A program made the position numbers and the translations under genes. Positions 22,506-31,087 of a DNA stretch of 64,000 bases are shown here, one piece after another. Source of the DNA: Saccharothrix saharensis. GTDB taxonomy: Bacteria; Actinomycetota; Actinomycetes; Mycobacteriales; Pseudonocardiaceae. The notes under the pieces were generated by a model, which saw nothing but the letters and a program-made list of their open reading frames with translations, did not search any database and was not told the DNA's origin. Where the stretch lies: assembly GCF_006716745.1 (NCBI RefSeq), contig NZ_VFPP01000001.1, positions 7,947,386-8,011,385 on the forward strand. Direction: 5' to 3'. Position 1 is the stretch's first letter. Each line of letters starts with the position of its first letter.

Positions 22506-24314
22506 TCAGCGGAGGTGGTCGGCGAACCAGGACACGATCAGGCCGATCGTGTCGGCGAGCCCCGCCCGGGTCCACTCGTGCCCGACACCGGGGTGCAGGA
22601 CGAGCCGAGCCGGTTTGCCCAGGTCGCGCAGTCTTCGGTACATCCGCTCGGACTCCGCCGGGTCCACCCTGGTGTCGTTCTCGCCGTGCAGGATCAGCAC
22701 CGGCGCGGTGAGCCGGTGCGCGTTGCCGAGCGGGCTGCGCTCGGTGAGGACGGCCACGTCGTCCGGGTCGTCCGGGTCGCCGATCCAGTCGACGGCCCGC
22801 TTGCGCCAGGTCGGCGGGAACGTCCGGATGTCGCTGAGCAGGTCCGAGGGGCCGCACTCGCTCACCCCGGCCCGCCACCGGTGCGGCAGCCGGGTCAGGC
22901 ACGTCAACGCGGCGAACCCGCCGTACGACGCGCCGTGCACGCCCAGCCGGGACGGGTCGGCCCACGGCACGTCGTCGAGCAGCCGGGCGGACGCCTCCAG
23001 GTCGGCCAGGTCACCGCCGCCCCAGTCGCGGTAGATCAGCCGCTGGTAGCGCAGACCGTAGCCGGACGAACCGCGGACGTTCGGCGCGAGCACACCGATC
23101 CCGTGGGCGAGCAGGGTCTGCACCAACGGGTCGAACAGCGGCTTCGCCTGGAACTCCGGTCCACCGTGGACGGTCACGACCACCGGCGCCCTCCGGTCCG
23201 CGCTCGCCGACGGCGGCCGGTACAGCAGGCACGGCACGGTCCCGCCGTCGGCGCCGGTCGCGTGGACGACGGTCGGCGGCACGATCGGGCCCGGCAGCCG
23301 CGCACCGCAGTCGGTGAGCCGCGTGGCCACGTCACGGTCCAGGTCCACCAGGTACAGGTCGGTCGCCGCGTCCGGCCGGCCGTGCTGCACCAGCAGGTCG
23401 CCCGCCGCGGTGAACCGAAGGGCGTAGCCGTCGAGGCCGAACTCGGTGACCGCGACGCCGCGGGGCAGCGCGGTGACGTCCCGCGGCGGGCCGCCGTCCA
23501 CGTCCCTCCACCGCAGCCGGGTGTAGCCGCCTTCGTTGACGCCCCACGCGAGCCGCGTGCCGTCCGGGCTCAGCGCCGCGCCCTCCACGTCGGCCTCCGG
23601 GGTGTCGACCCACGTCAGCACGCCGTCCAGGGACAACGCGGCGAGGCCCAGGAAGTCGCGACCGCTGGTCGTGCACAGGTACACGCCGGACGAGTCGGGC
23701 AGCCACGCGACCGGGTGGTGCTTCGCCGGGCCGTCGTGCGGGGTGAGCAGCCGCACGTCGCCGGTGGCGAGGTCGCACGTGAACAGGTCCTGCTCGGTGT
23801 TCTGGTGCAGCCGCAGCACGAGCAGCAGCCGTGCGTCGGGGGAGAAGGCGATGGGCAGGTAGCGGTCGTCGCCGCGCAGCACGATCCGCTCGTCACCGGT
23901 GCGCAGGTCGCGCACCCGCACGTCGAACACCTCGCGGTCACGGGCGTTGCTCGCGTAGGCCAGCAGTGTGGAGTCCGGGCTGTACGGCCGGCCGTCGCTG
24001 CCGTAGGGCGTGCCGATCTCGCACCGCACGCCCTCCTCGGCGACCAGCCACCGCACGTCCCCGGTGTCGGGGTCGACCTCGGCCAGCCGGTGGTCCTCGC
24101 CGCCGTCGGGGTCGGTGAGCACGAGCAGGCGCCCGCCGTCCGGCCGCCACACGCACCGGCCGACCGAACCCGGCACCTCCACGTGGCGCGGGGTCCCGCC
24201 GGGTGTCAGCACCCACGGCTGCCAGCGGCCGGAGGCGTCGCCGAGGTACACCAGGCCCGTGCCGTCGGGGCTCGGTTCCGCCCCGGCCACCCACTCGAAG
24301 TCGGTCCAGTCCAC
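22506..24314 (-). CDS. S9 family prolyl oligopeptidase-type serine peptidase
   Basis: 602-aa cytoplasmic peptidase, GTG start. The N-terminal two thirds form a WD/propeller-like repeat region (SPDGTGLVYL, SPDSTLLAYA, SPDARLLLVLR, SPDGTRLAWG). The C-terminal alpha/beta-hydrolase carries nucleophile motif GASYGG (~450), the acidic residue in GENDTRVDP (~555) and His in GVGHEW (~585). Such enzymes cut short peptides, often after proline or as dipeptidyl/acylaminoacyl peptidases; exact preference is not readable. No signal peptide. It is divergent from an ArsR-like regulator gene, with a palindrome between them, so that regulator probably controls it. Confidence 0.9.
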   Translation of the reverse strand: MDWTDFEWVAGAEPSPDGTGLVYLGDASGRWQPWVLTPGGTPRHVEVPGSVGRCVWRPDGGRLLVLTDPDGGEDHRLAEVDPDTGDVRWLVAEEGVRCEIGTPYGSDGRPYSPDSTLLAYASNARDREVFDVRVRDLRTGDERIVLRGDDRYLPIAFSPDARLLLVLRLHQNTEQDLFTCDLATGDVRLLTPHDGPAKHHPVAWLPDSSGVYLCTTSGRDFLGLAALSLDGVLTWVDTPEADVEGAALSPDGTRLAWGVNEGGYTRLRWRDVDGGPPRDVTALPRGVAVTEFGLDGYALRFTAAGDLLVQHGRPDAATDLYLVDLDRDVATRLTDCGARLPGPIVPPTVVHATGADGGTVPCLLYRPPSASADRRAPVVVTVHGGPEFQAKPLFDPLVQTLLAHGIGVLAPNVRGSSGYGLRYQRLIYRDWGGGDLADLEASARLLDDVPWADPSRLGVHGASYGGFAALTCLTRLPHRWRAGVSECGPSDLLSDIRTFPPTWRKRAVDWIGDPDDPDDVAVLTERSPLGNAHRLTAPVLILHGENDTRVDPAESERMYRRLRDLGKPARLVLHPGVGHEWTRAGLADTIGLIVSWFADHLR

Positions 24315-24343
24315 CCGCTCGCCCCCTGAGTGATTTCATTAAG

Positions 24344-24357
24344 TGCAATCAGTTGCA
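24344..24357. promoter_or_regulatory. Candidate operator in the divergent S9 peptidase / regulator gap
   Basis: Inverted repeat TGCAA-TCAG-TTGCA in the AT-rich 96-base gap between the divergent starts at 24314 and 24411. Placement suits binding by the adjacent ArsR-like protein and control of both genes. Confidence 0.5.
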
Positions 24358-24410
24358 GTCAACCAAATCACCCGGGGCGCGGCAAGGCCGGGTGGGCTAG
24401 CCTCTCCCGC

Positions 24411-24968
24411 GTGCCGGCCCCACCCGATCACCCCGCCCGTGACGCGACGGTCGAGGAGCTGAAGGCGCTCGCGCACCCGTTGCGCTGGCGCATCCTGCGG
24501 TTGTGCTGGGACCGGGCGTTGACGAACAAGGAGCTGTCGGACCGGCTCGGCGTCGCGCCCGCGACCGTGCTGCGGCACGTGCGGGCGTTGGTGCGCCACG
24601 GGTTCCTGGCCGCCGACCCGGTGCGCAGCGGCACGCGCGGCGCGTTGGAGCGGCCGTACCGGGCGACCGGCCGGACGTGGCGGCTCGGCCTGGTCGACGT
24701 CGAGGGCGAGGGCCTGGCGCACCGGGTGGACCTGGCGGTGCTCGCCGCGCACCGGGCCGAGGTGCTGGAGGCGGGTCCGGACGCCGGTCGGGAGAGCGCC
24801 CGGGGCGTGCTGCGGCTCGGTGCGGCGTCGCAGGCGGAGCTGAACGCCCGGGTGCAGGCGGTGATCGGCGAGTTCCTCGAGCGGGACGAGCCGGACGGCG
24901 AGCCGTTGAGCTACCTGTGGTCGCTGGTCGCCCGCCCGTCCTCCGCCGACCGGCCCGAAGGTACGTGA
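24411..24968 (+). CDS. ArsR-like winged-helix transcriptional regulator
   Basis: 185 aa from the GTG at 24411; in-frame codons upstream run into the operator region and look non-coding. The winged helix spans about residues 15-75: LKALAHPLRWRILRLCW, then NKELSDRLGVAPATVLRHVR as recognition helix-turn-helix, then the wing GALERPYRATG. The C-terminal ~100 residues have no metal-binding cysteines, so this is not a metal sensor of the classical type. Family members with this layout commonly repress a divergent gene; here that is the S9 peptidase. Confidence 0.85.
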   Translation: MPAPPDHPARDATVEELKALAHPLRWRILRLCWDRALTNKELSDRLGVAPATVLRHVRALVRHGFLAADPVRSGTRGALERPYRATGRTWRLGLVDVEGEGLAHRVDLAVLAAHRAEVLEAGPDAGRESARGVLRLGAASQAELNARVQAVIGEFLERDEPDGEPLSYLWSLVARPSSADRPEGT

Positions 24969-25056
24969 ATTTGCTGCTTATCGCCCATCTAGAGGGTGAT
25001 TTTCCGACCCGGCTCGCGATACTGGTGGTCTTGCACCTCTTCCCTGCGGAGGCGTC

Positions 25057-26211
25057 ATGACCGTTCGAACCCGAGCCGCGGCCACCCTCGCCGCGGTGTT
25101 GTCCACCGCGATCGTCGCCGCGCCGGCCGCCGCCGCACCCGGTGATCTCACCTCGGCGGTGGTGGCCGAGGTCCACCAGCGCGCGACCGGGGTGGTCGCC
25201 GCGGACCGCGCCACCGTGGTGACACCCGCGCGGCGGCACGGCGATTGGGCGTTCGGCACCGCGGTGCTGACGACCCGGCCCGGGTCGCCGCACCTCCCCG
25301 ACGGCTGGCTGTTCGTCGCCCACCACGCCGACGGCGGGTGGAGCGTGGCGCTGGAGGGCGAACCCCGGTTCGCCGAACTGGCCGGCCGCGCCCCGGTCGT
25401 CGGCGAGGGGGAACGCGCCCTGCTCGTCCGGCAGGACGGCGGCCGGGTGTCGACCACCGCCGGTGGCGACCTGCGCACCGGCATGGCCCTGCCGTTCGCC
25501 GTCGGGCAGACGTGGGGGATGGCGGGCGGACCGCACGGGTGGTCCGGTGCCGCCGCGCCGTGGAGCTCGCTCGACCTCGCGGGCGGCGACCAGCGCGTGC
25601 TCGCCGCCCGCGCCGGCACCGCGTACACGATGTGCACCGGCTGGATCCGCGTCATCCACGACCGCGGCTACGCCACCGACTACTACCACCTGTGGAACAA
25701 CATCAACGTCAACGGGGCCGCGGTCAGCCAGGGCACGTTCCTCGGCAACACCGGCACGGACGTCACGTGCGGCGGGTCGGCGTCCGGCCGGCACGTCCAC
25801 TTCGGGCTGCGGCAGAACAACGCCTACGTCGGCATCGCCGAGCACAACGTCGGCAAGTGGGTGCCGCAGAACGGCGCGTCGGCCTACCAGGGATCGGCGC
25901 TGCACGGCAGCACCCGCGTGCACGCCGGCGGTTCCGTCCACAACTACGGCGCGCTCGGCTTCACCCAGGGCGTGATCGACGCCAACGGCGGCGGCACGGT
26001 CAACAAGCGCACCGGCCCCGGCACGGGGTACGCCCTGGCGGGCAGCGTCGCCGACGGGGCCACGGTCACGGTGTCCTGTTCCGCCAACGGCACCTCGCAC
26101 ACCGGCCGGTGGGGCGCGACGAACCTGTGGAACCGGCTGTCGGACGGCACGTGGGTGACCGACGCGTTCATGTGGACCGGCCTCAGCGGCCCGGTGAACG
26201 GCTACTGCTGA
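25057..26211 (+). CDS. Secreted LasA-like M23 metalloendopeptidase
   Basis: 384 aa with a Sec signal peptide (MTVRTR..., hydrophobic core, cleavage near AAAA-PG at ~27). A pro-region of about 100 residues precedes the catalytic domain, which shows zinc and catalytic motifs of the beta-lytic/LasA branch: GGPHGWSG (~161), SSLDLAGG (~171), TDYYHLWNN (~209) and GRHVHFGL (~245). Residues ~310-384 look like a bacterial SH3 cell-wall-binding domain (NKRTGPGTGYALAGSV). These enzymes cleave glycine-containing peptide bridges or elastin; here it is probably a predatory or cell-wall lytic enzyme. Ribosome site CGGAGG. It converges with, and overlaps by 10 bases, the amine oxidase gene. Confidence 0.9.
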   Translation: MTVRTRAAATLAAVLSTAIVAAPAAAAPGDLTSAVVAEVHQRATGVVAADRATVVTPARRHGDWAFGTAVLTTRPGSPHLPDGWLFVAHHADGGWSVALEGEPRFAELAGRAPVVGEGERALLVRQDGGRVSTTAGGDLRTGMALPFAVGQTWGMAGGPHGWSGAAAPWSSLDLAGGDQRVLAARAGTAYTMCTGWIRVIHDRGYATDYYHLWNNINVNGAAVSQGTFLGNTGTDVTCGGSASGRHVHFGLRQNNAYVGIAEHNVGKWVPQNGASAYQGSALHGSTRVHAGGSVHNYGALGFTQGVIDANGGGTVNKRTGPGTGYALAGSVADGATVTVSCSANGTSHTGRWGATNLWNRLSDGTWVTDAFMWTGLSGPVNGYC

Positions 26212-28178
26212 CGCGCCGGCGGGCCCGCGCTCCCGCCGCCGGGACGTGCGGGCCCGACCGCGGCCGATCCCGTCCCACCCGCTCGCGCGGTGGGCAGGGT
26301 CGCGTAGCCCACCGCGGTTTCCAGCCGCTCCCACCGGGTGACGAGGTCCGACATCATCAGCATCATCACCTCCGGGTAGGCGTAGAGGAAGCTCTGGTAC
26401 CGGTAGTGGTCCAGGTAGTACACGACCACCTCGTCGCTGAGGGCGGTGACGGACGTGGTGCGGGCGTGGAAGAACAGGTCGTGGTGGCCGACCAGCCCGC
26501 CGGGCCCGAGCACCGCGCGGTCGTAGATGCCGCCGAAGTCGACTTCGACCTCGCCCCGCGCCACGAGGAACACGCCGTGCGCGGCGTCGTCCTCCCGGCA
26601 GATCGCGTCGCCCGCGGTGAACGGGATCTCGTCGAACATCGACGCCAGCGTCTCCAGTTCGGCGTCGGCCAGTTCGGCGAACAGCCGCACCCCGTACGGA
26701 TCGGCGCCGTCCCGCAGGCACGCCACCCGCTCGGCCAGCTCCGGCTCGGTGATGTGGGTCATCCGCATGCGCGCGAACCGCAGCACGCGGTCGGTGGTGC
26801 GCGCCCGGCGGCGTGACCTCCCGGCGCTGGGCGGGGTGTAGAGGCCGGGGTCCCCGCTGATCCGCGCGGCTTCGCGCAGACCCGATTCGTAGGCGCTGTG
26901 CACGCAGCCCCAGTGGTAGGGGTTGGTGCCCTCGCCCGCGAAGAACAGCCGGTCGGCCACCGGTTCGGCGAGGACGCCGATGTCGCGGGCCGAGGAGCCG
27001 ACGCCGATGCAGGTGTACGTGCCGCGGGCGAACGGGTCGGCGGACCACGCGGTGCGGGTGACGAAATCGGGCGCGGGCGCGTCGTCGCCGAACAGGTCGG
27101 CGACGACGGTGGTCGCGTAGGCGGTGGCCTCCTCGTCGGACCAGGTCTCGGCCTCACGGCCGAGGGACGCGCCGAGCAGCATCACCAGCACCGGCTTGCC
27201 GTGCGACTTCCACATGCTGATGACGACGGTGGGGTGGCGGTCGGTGTCGCGGCACAGGTAGCCGAAGACGTACTGGTCCTTCGGCCAGAACGGCTCCCGG
27301 TAGTGCAGGGCGATCTTGTTGAGGGTGCCGAAGCCCAACCGCGCGATCGCCGACCGCTTGGCCTCGGGCAACGCCGGCTCGAACTCCACCGCGCCCGCCT
27401 TGAGCACGCCGAGCGGCACGGTCACCAGCACCTTGTCCGCCTCGAACCCGCCCCGGTCGGTGGTGACCCGGATCGGCGAGGCCCGGGTGTCGACCCGCGT
27501 GACGACGTGCCGCAGCCGGACGTCGAGCCCGTCGGCGAGGGCGTCGGCGACCGCCTGGTAGCCCTCGTGCAGGACGCTGTCGCCGTAGCCGTAGACCAGG
27601 TAGCCGTCCTCCCAGGACTGCAGCGACAGCTTGTCGACGTCCTCGGCGACGTCCTCGCGCAGGATCACGTTGAGGTGGTAGCGGACCGCCTGCTCGTCCT
27701 CGGGCGGCAGTCGGCGCTCGGCGAGGACCTCGCGGATGGCGTCGCCGAGCGGCAGGTCCGGGAGCCGTCCCCGGCGCGCGGCCTCGGCCCGGTGCTCGAC
27801 CTCGTGCAGCACGTCGTCGGCGAGGTGCAGGGTGTGGCTCTTGCGGCGGTGGCCGGCGGGCCGGTGGTCGGCGCCGAACAGGTCCAGGCTGTCGAAGCCG
27901 CCGGTGTACGCGCTGTCGCCGCCCACGTAGCTGTACGGGATGCCGAGGTCCTCGACCAGCTCGGTGATCGGGTTGCCGTCCGTGCCGTGGATCCAGTGCG
28001 CGCCCAGGTCGACCCCGTGCTCGTCGGTCCGGATCCGCCCGCCGACGCGGTCGCGCGCCTCCAGGACGGTGACGGCGTGACCTCGCTCGCGCAGCGCCCG
28101 GGCCGCCGCCAGCCCGGCGATCCCGGCGCCGACGACGAGGACGCCGGGTAACCCGTTCGAGCCGGATGGTCCGGGCAT
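26202..28178 (-). CDS. Flavin amine oxidase fused to a cyclic-nucleotide-binding domain
   Basis: 658 aa, ATG at 28178. Residues ~10-450 form a flavin monoamine/polyamine oxidase: GVLVVGAGIAGLAAARAL FAD fold, LEARDRVGGRIRT, LGAHWIHG, VTVPLGVLKAG and the C-terminal FAD motif RLFFAGEGTNPYHWG. Residues ~495-600 form a cyclic-nucleotide-binding-type beta-roll (MFDEIPFTAGDAICREDDAA, then VARGEVEVDFGG). The canonical PRAAT-like phosphate cassette is not obvious, since the corresponding stretch reads FFHARTTSVTAL. Ligand gating or a structural/oligomerisation role is possible. The tail (600-658) is low-complexity. Substrate unknown. Confidence 0.87.
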   Translation of the reverse strand: MPGPSGSNGLPGVLVVGAGIAGLAAARALRERGHAVTVLEARDRVGGRIRTDEHGVDLGAHWIHGTDGNPITELVEDLGIPYSYVGGDSAYTGGFDSLDLFGADHRPAGHRRKSHTLHLADDVLHEVEHRAEAARRGRLPDLPLGDAIREVLAERRLPPEDEQAVRYHLNVILREDVAEDVDKLSLQSWEDGYLVYGYGDSVLHEGYQAVADALADGLDVRLRHVVTRVDTRASPIRVTTDRGGFEADKVLVTVPLGVLKAGAVEFEPALPEAKRSAIARLGFGTLNKIALHYREPFWPKDQYVFGYLCRDTDRHPTVVISMWKSHGKPVLVMLLGASLGREAETWSDEEATAYATTVVADLFGDDAPAPDFVTRTAWSADPFARGTYTCIGVGSSARDIGVLAEPVADRLFFAGEGTNPYHWGCVHSAYESGLREAARISGDPGLYTPPSAGRSRRRARTTDRVLRFARMRMTHITEPELAERVACLRDGADPYGVRLFAELADAELETLASMFDEIPFTAGDAICREDDAAHGVFLVARGEVEVDFGGIYDRAVLGPGGLVGHHDLFFHARTTSVTALSDEVVVYYLDHYRYQSFLYAYPEVMMLMMSDLVTRWERLETAVGYATLPTARAGGTGSAAVGPARPGGGSAGPPARQQ

Positions 28179-28276
28179 GGCTCGATTGTGCTGTCGTCCC
28201 GGTAGGCCGGATAGTCCCGGATCGTGTGGTGTGACCGCCCGTCCGGATGACGTCGAGAACTCTCCGCTGGTATCGC

Positions 28277-28558
28277 TCAGGTCGCGGCGCAGTGCTCGCG
28301 GGTCGGGGGCGGTGGTGCGCCAGGCGGGTGGGCCTGCCAGAGCAGCACGCCCGACAGGACCGGCGCCGGGCGCGCGGACAGCGACGCGCCCGCCGGGACT
28401 CCCGCGACCGGGTCGAGCAGCCCGGTCAGCCCGGCGCCCGCGTCGGGGTGGCGCGGGCCGGTGATTCGGGCGACGAACGCGAGCGCGGTCGCCACCACCG
28501 ACGACGTGCTCGCCGGGCCGCGCCGGAGAGCGGGGGAGCACACCGCGGTGACCGCCAC
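28277..28558 (-). CDS. Hypothetical small protein (93 aa), uncertain
   Basis: Lies in the ~490-base gap between the amine oxidase start and the DUF4383 gene. This minus-strand frame has high third-position GC over its whole length, an Ala-rich N-terminal segment (STSSVVATALAFVARI) and a Pro-rich end (HPPGAPPPPTREHC). The GTG at 28558 is a guess; in-frame codons upstream also look partly coding. No family recognised, no clear ribosome site. The rest of the gap holds nothing I can name. Confidence 0.3.
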   Translation of the reverse strand: MAVTAVCSPALRRGPASTSSVVATALAFVARITGPRHPDAGAGLTGLLDPVAGVPAGASLSARPAPVLSGVLLWQAHPPGAPPPPTREHCAAT

Positions 28559-28665
28559 CTGGCCGGCCCGGTTCGACCGCCGGGCGGAGGAGTCGTTTGC
28601 CCCCGCGCACGCCGGGTAGTCGATGCCCAACCGAAGAGGGTTCTCCCGAGGCGACTGGAGTCGAC

Positions 28666-29109
28666 ATGTCCAGACCCGACACAGCGACGGCACGCACCCC
28701 GGTCCAACTGGCCGCGACGGTCGTGGGGGCGGTGTTCCTGTTGGTCGGCATCGCCGGGTTCATCCCCGGGATCACCACCGACTACGACACGCTGCAGTTC
28801 GCGGGGCACGAGTCCCAGGCCAAGCTGCTCGGCGTGTTCGCCGTGTCCATCCTGCACAACATCGTGCACCTGGCCTTCGGCGTGGCCGGCCTGGTGATGG
28901 CGAAGACCGCGCGCAACGCGTTCCTGTACCTCGTCGCGGGCGGCGTCGTCTACCTGGTCCTGTGGCTGTACGGCTTGATCATCGACCACGACAGCGCGGC
29001 GAACTTCGTGCCGGTGAACACCGCCGACAACTGGCTGCACCTGCTGCTGGGCCTCGGCATGATCGCGCTCGGCTTCGCGCTGGGCCGCACCGCGCGGCGG
29101 GCGAGGTGA
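28666..29109 (+). CDS. DUF4383 membrane protein
   Basis: 147 aa, ATG with CTGGAG upstream. Four hydrophobic helices: LAATVVGAVFLLVGIAGFIPG, LLGVFAVSILHNIVHLAFG, FLYLVAGGVVYLVLWLYGLI and LHLLLGLGMIALGFALG. The NIVHLAFGVAGLVMA and NWLHLLLGLGM blocks are diagnostic of DUF4383 proteins, which are common in actinomycetes and of unknown function. A DUF6292 gene begins 10 bases after its stop, suggesting a two-gene operon. Confidence 0.85.
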   Translation: MSRPDTATARTPVQLAATVVGAVFLLVGIAGFIPGITTDYDTLQFAGHESQAKLLGVFAVSILHNIVHLAFGVAGLVMAKTARNAFLYLVAGGVVYLVLWLYGLIIDHDSAANFVPVNTADNWLHLLLGLGMIALGFALGRTARRAR

Positions 29110-29119
29110 CCTGAGCGCG

Positions 29120-29527
29120 GTGGACCACCGTTTCGAGGACACGCCGACGAGCGGCCTGCACCGGTACGTGCGGGCCGTGGCGGTGGAACTGGGGTCGGCG
29201 AGCCGGTGGCACGCCGACCCCGGCCCGCCGGCGACGGCGTACGTGCCGGTGACCGGCGCCCTGCCCACGTTCCCGGGCCGGGAGGTCGTGCTGCTGTGGG
29301 ACGAGGAGTACGGCTGGGCCGCCGCCGTGCGCCCCGCGCCCGGCGAGCCGCCGGTGGTGATCACCTACCGGGGCGGCGACGTGCTGCCACCGGCCCTCGA
29401 CGTGGCCGCCTACGTGGCGGCGCTCCGGCACGGCACCCACCCGGGCGACCCGCGCCCGATCCGCCTGCGCGCCTACGGCACCCCGGACGATCTGACCGAC
29501 CGCCTGCGCACCTACCGGACGACCTGA
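29120..29527 (+). CDS. DUF6292 family protein
   Basis: 135 aa, GTG start 10 bases downstream of the DUF4383 stop. The sequence (GLHRYVRAVAVELG near the N-terminus, then FPGREVVLLWDEEYGWAAAV) matches a small protein type frequent in Pseudonocardiales and annotated DUF6292; function unknown, no membrane segments. The last 14 codons form the first unit of a degenerate repeat that continues beyond the stop. Confidence 0.7.
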   Translation: MDHRFEDTPTSGLHRYVRAVAVELGSASRWHADPGPPATAYVPVTGALPTFPGREVVLLWDEEYGWAAAVRPAPGEPPVVITYRGGDVLPPALDVAAYVAALRHGTHPGDPRPIRLRAYGTPDDLTDRLRTYRTT

Positions 29528-29614
29528 CCGGCCGCCCGCGCGCCTGCCGGACGACCTGTCCAGCGGCTCGCCGCGCGCCCACAGGACAGCCGACCGACCG
29601 TCTCCGCGCCTGCC
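29485..29614 (+). repeat. Degenerate tandem repeat, four units of 31-35 bases
   Basis: Units at 29485-29516, 29517-29548, 29549-29583 and 29584-29614, each opening with GGACGA(C/T)CTG or a close variant and most ending in GCGCCTGCC or similar. The first unit encodes the C-terminus of the DUF6292 protein. Units 2-4 lie downstream of its stop and have diverged. They look like slippage copies of the gene's 3' end. Confidence 0.55.
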
Positions 29615-29690
29615 GGATGACCGGAATGCCCTCGCACGCCGCCCGGTCCCGTCACGCGAACCCGCCCTCGCGCGCCGACAGTGCCGCCAC

Positions 29691-29740
29691 CGGCCCCGAC
29701 CGACCCCGCACACCCCGGTGTGCGGGGTCGGTCGGGGCCG
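29691..29740. terminator. Bidirectional terminator with 24-bp perfect stem
   Basis: Left arm 29691-29714 (begins CGGCCCCGACC) is the exact complement of the right arm 29717-29740, separated by two bases. It sits between the convergent DUF6292 and glycosyltransferase genes and ends one base before the latter's stop codon, so it can terminate both transcripts. Confidence 0.8.
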
Positions 29741-30910
29741 TCACACCTCGTGCGCCGAGGCCTCCACCGCCTGCGGCAGACCGGCCGCCTGCTGGTACAC
29801 CCGGACCGTCTCGGTCGCGATGCGGGCCGTGCTGTACCTCGCCTCGACGCGGTCCGCGGCGGCGATGCCGTAAGCGTCACGGCGGGCCTCGTCGGCCAGC
29901 AGGGGGCGCAGCACGCGGGCCAGGGTGCGCGGGTCGTCCGGCGGCACCAGCAGGCCCGTGACGCCGTCCACGACCGTGTCCGTCGCGCCGCCGACGGTCG
30001 CGGCCACCACCGGCACGCCGCACGCCATCGCCTCCAACGGCGTGACGGCACCGTCCGCCCCGGCGCAGACCACCACGTCGGACGACCTCAGCAGCGCCGG
30101 CATCGCCACCCGCGGCACGCGGCCGACCAGGCGGACCCGGTCGCCGACGCCGCAGGCCCGCGCGTGCTCGCGCAGCCCGCGCACGTCCTCCGCCCGACCG
30201 CCCACGACCACCAGCTCCGTGTCCCACACCGACCGCAGAGCCGTGATCACGTCGTCCGCGCCGGCCGAGGGGGAGACCAGGCGGTGCGGCAGCGTGCGGT
30301 TGAGGGTGGGGCCGTCCGGCTTGAACCGCCGCACGTCCACGCCCGGCGGCACGACCGCGACCCGCGTCCGCGCCACGCCCAGCCCGACCAGCTGCGCCCT
30401 CTCGTCCGTCGACTGCGCCACGACCCGGCTCGCCTCCCGCCCGATCAGCCGCTCGGTGGACAGCCGCGCCTCCGGCACGCCTTCGTCGCCCGCCTGCTGA
30501 GCCACCGCGCCCAACGAGTGGAACGTCTGCACCACCGGCAGGTCCAGCCCGTTGGCGGCCAGCACCGATGCCACCCCCGACGTCCAGTAGTGGGCGTGCA
30601 CGACGTCCGGCCGGTCGGCCCGCCACTGCGCGCGCAGGAACCGGGTGAACTCGTCCAGGTGCGGCAGCAGGTCGTCCGGGTGGACCGGGCTCGGCGGCCC
30701 CGCCGGGACGTGCACCACGTCGTAACCGTGCCGGGAGCGCACCACCGCGGGCGCGCGGGGGGAGTCGCGCCTGGTGTGCACCACCACGTCGTGACCCGCG
30801 GTGACGAGGGCCGCCGCCAGGTCGGCGACGTGGACGTCCTGGCCGCCCTCCTCGGCATCGCCGAGCACGGGCAGCGGGCTCGCGTGCGCCGAGACGACCG
30901 AGATCCTCAT
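29741..30910 (-). CDS. GT4-type glycosyltransferase
   Basis: 389 aa, ATG with a strong GGAGGAA site. GT-B fold: N-terminal acceptor domain (ISVVSAHASPLP...GGQDVHVADLAAAL, DVVHAHYWTSGVASVL) and C-terminal nucleotide-sugar domain (VAVVPPGVDVRRFKPDG, RLVGRVPRVAMPALLRSSDVV). In the EX7E site the second Glu is present (TPLEAMACGVPVVA) but the first position reads Ala. The sugar donor is unknown; close relatives include MshA-like and other retaining GT4 enzymes. No partner genes are adjacent. Confidence 0.87.
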   Translation of the reverse strand: MRISVVSAHASPLPVLGDAEEGGQDVHVADLAAALVTAGHDVVVHTRRDSPRAPAVVRSRHGYDVVHVPAGPPSPVHPDDLLPHLDEFTRFLRAQWRADRPDVVHAHYWTSGVASVLAANGLDLPVVQTFHSLGAVAQQAGDEGVPEARLSTERLIGREASRVVAQSTDERAQLVGLGVARTRVAVVPPGVDVRRFKPDGPTLNRTLPHRLVSPSAGADDVITALRSVWDTELVVVGGRAEDVRGLREHARACGVGDRVRLVGRVPRVAMPALLRSSDVVVCAGADGAVTPLEAMACGVPVVAATVGGATDTVVDGVTGLLVPPDDPRTLARVLRPLLADEARRDAYGIAAADRVEARYSTARIATETVRVYQQAAGLPQAVEASAHEV

Positions 30911-31087
30911 GGGTGTTCCTCCAGCCCGCGAAAGGCTCGCGCCAGTCCGAGGCTGTCGTCTCAACCCGCGTCGAACGCTACAAGCAACCCGGGGGCCCTG
31001 CCACTCGGAGCGACCACGCCCCGGGTGGTTGACGGCGCCGCTGCCGGGTATGGCACAGGGCGACCGACCCACGACCGAGGAGGGACC

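Noticed and set aside
29485..29614. CRISPR array
   Set aside because: Units are contiguous without spacers and too divergent; no cas genes are nearby.
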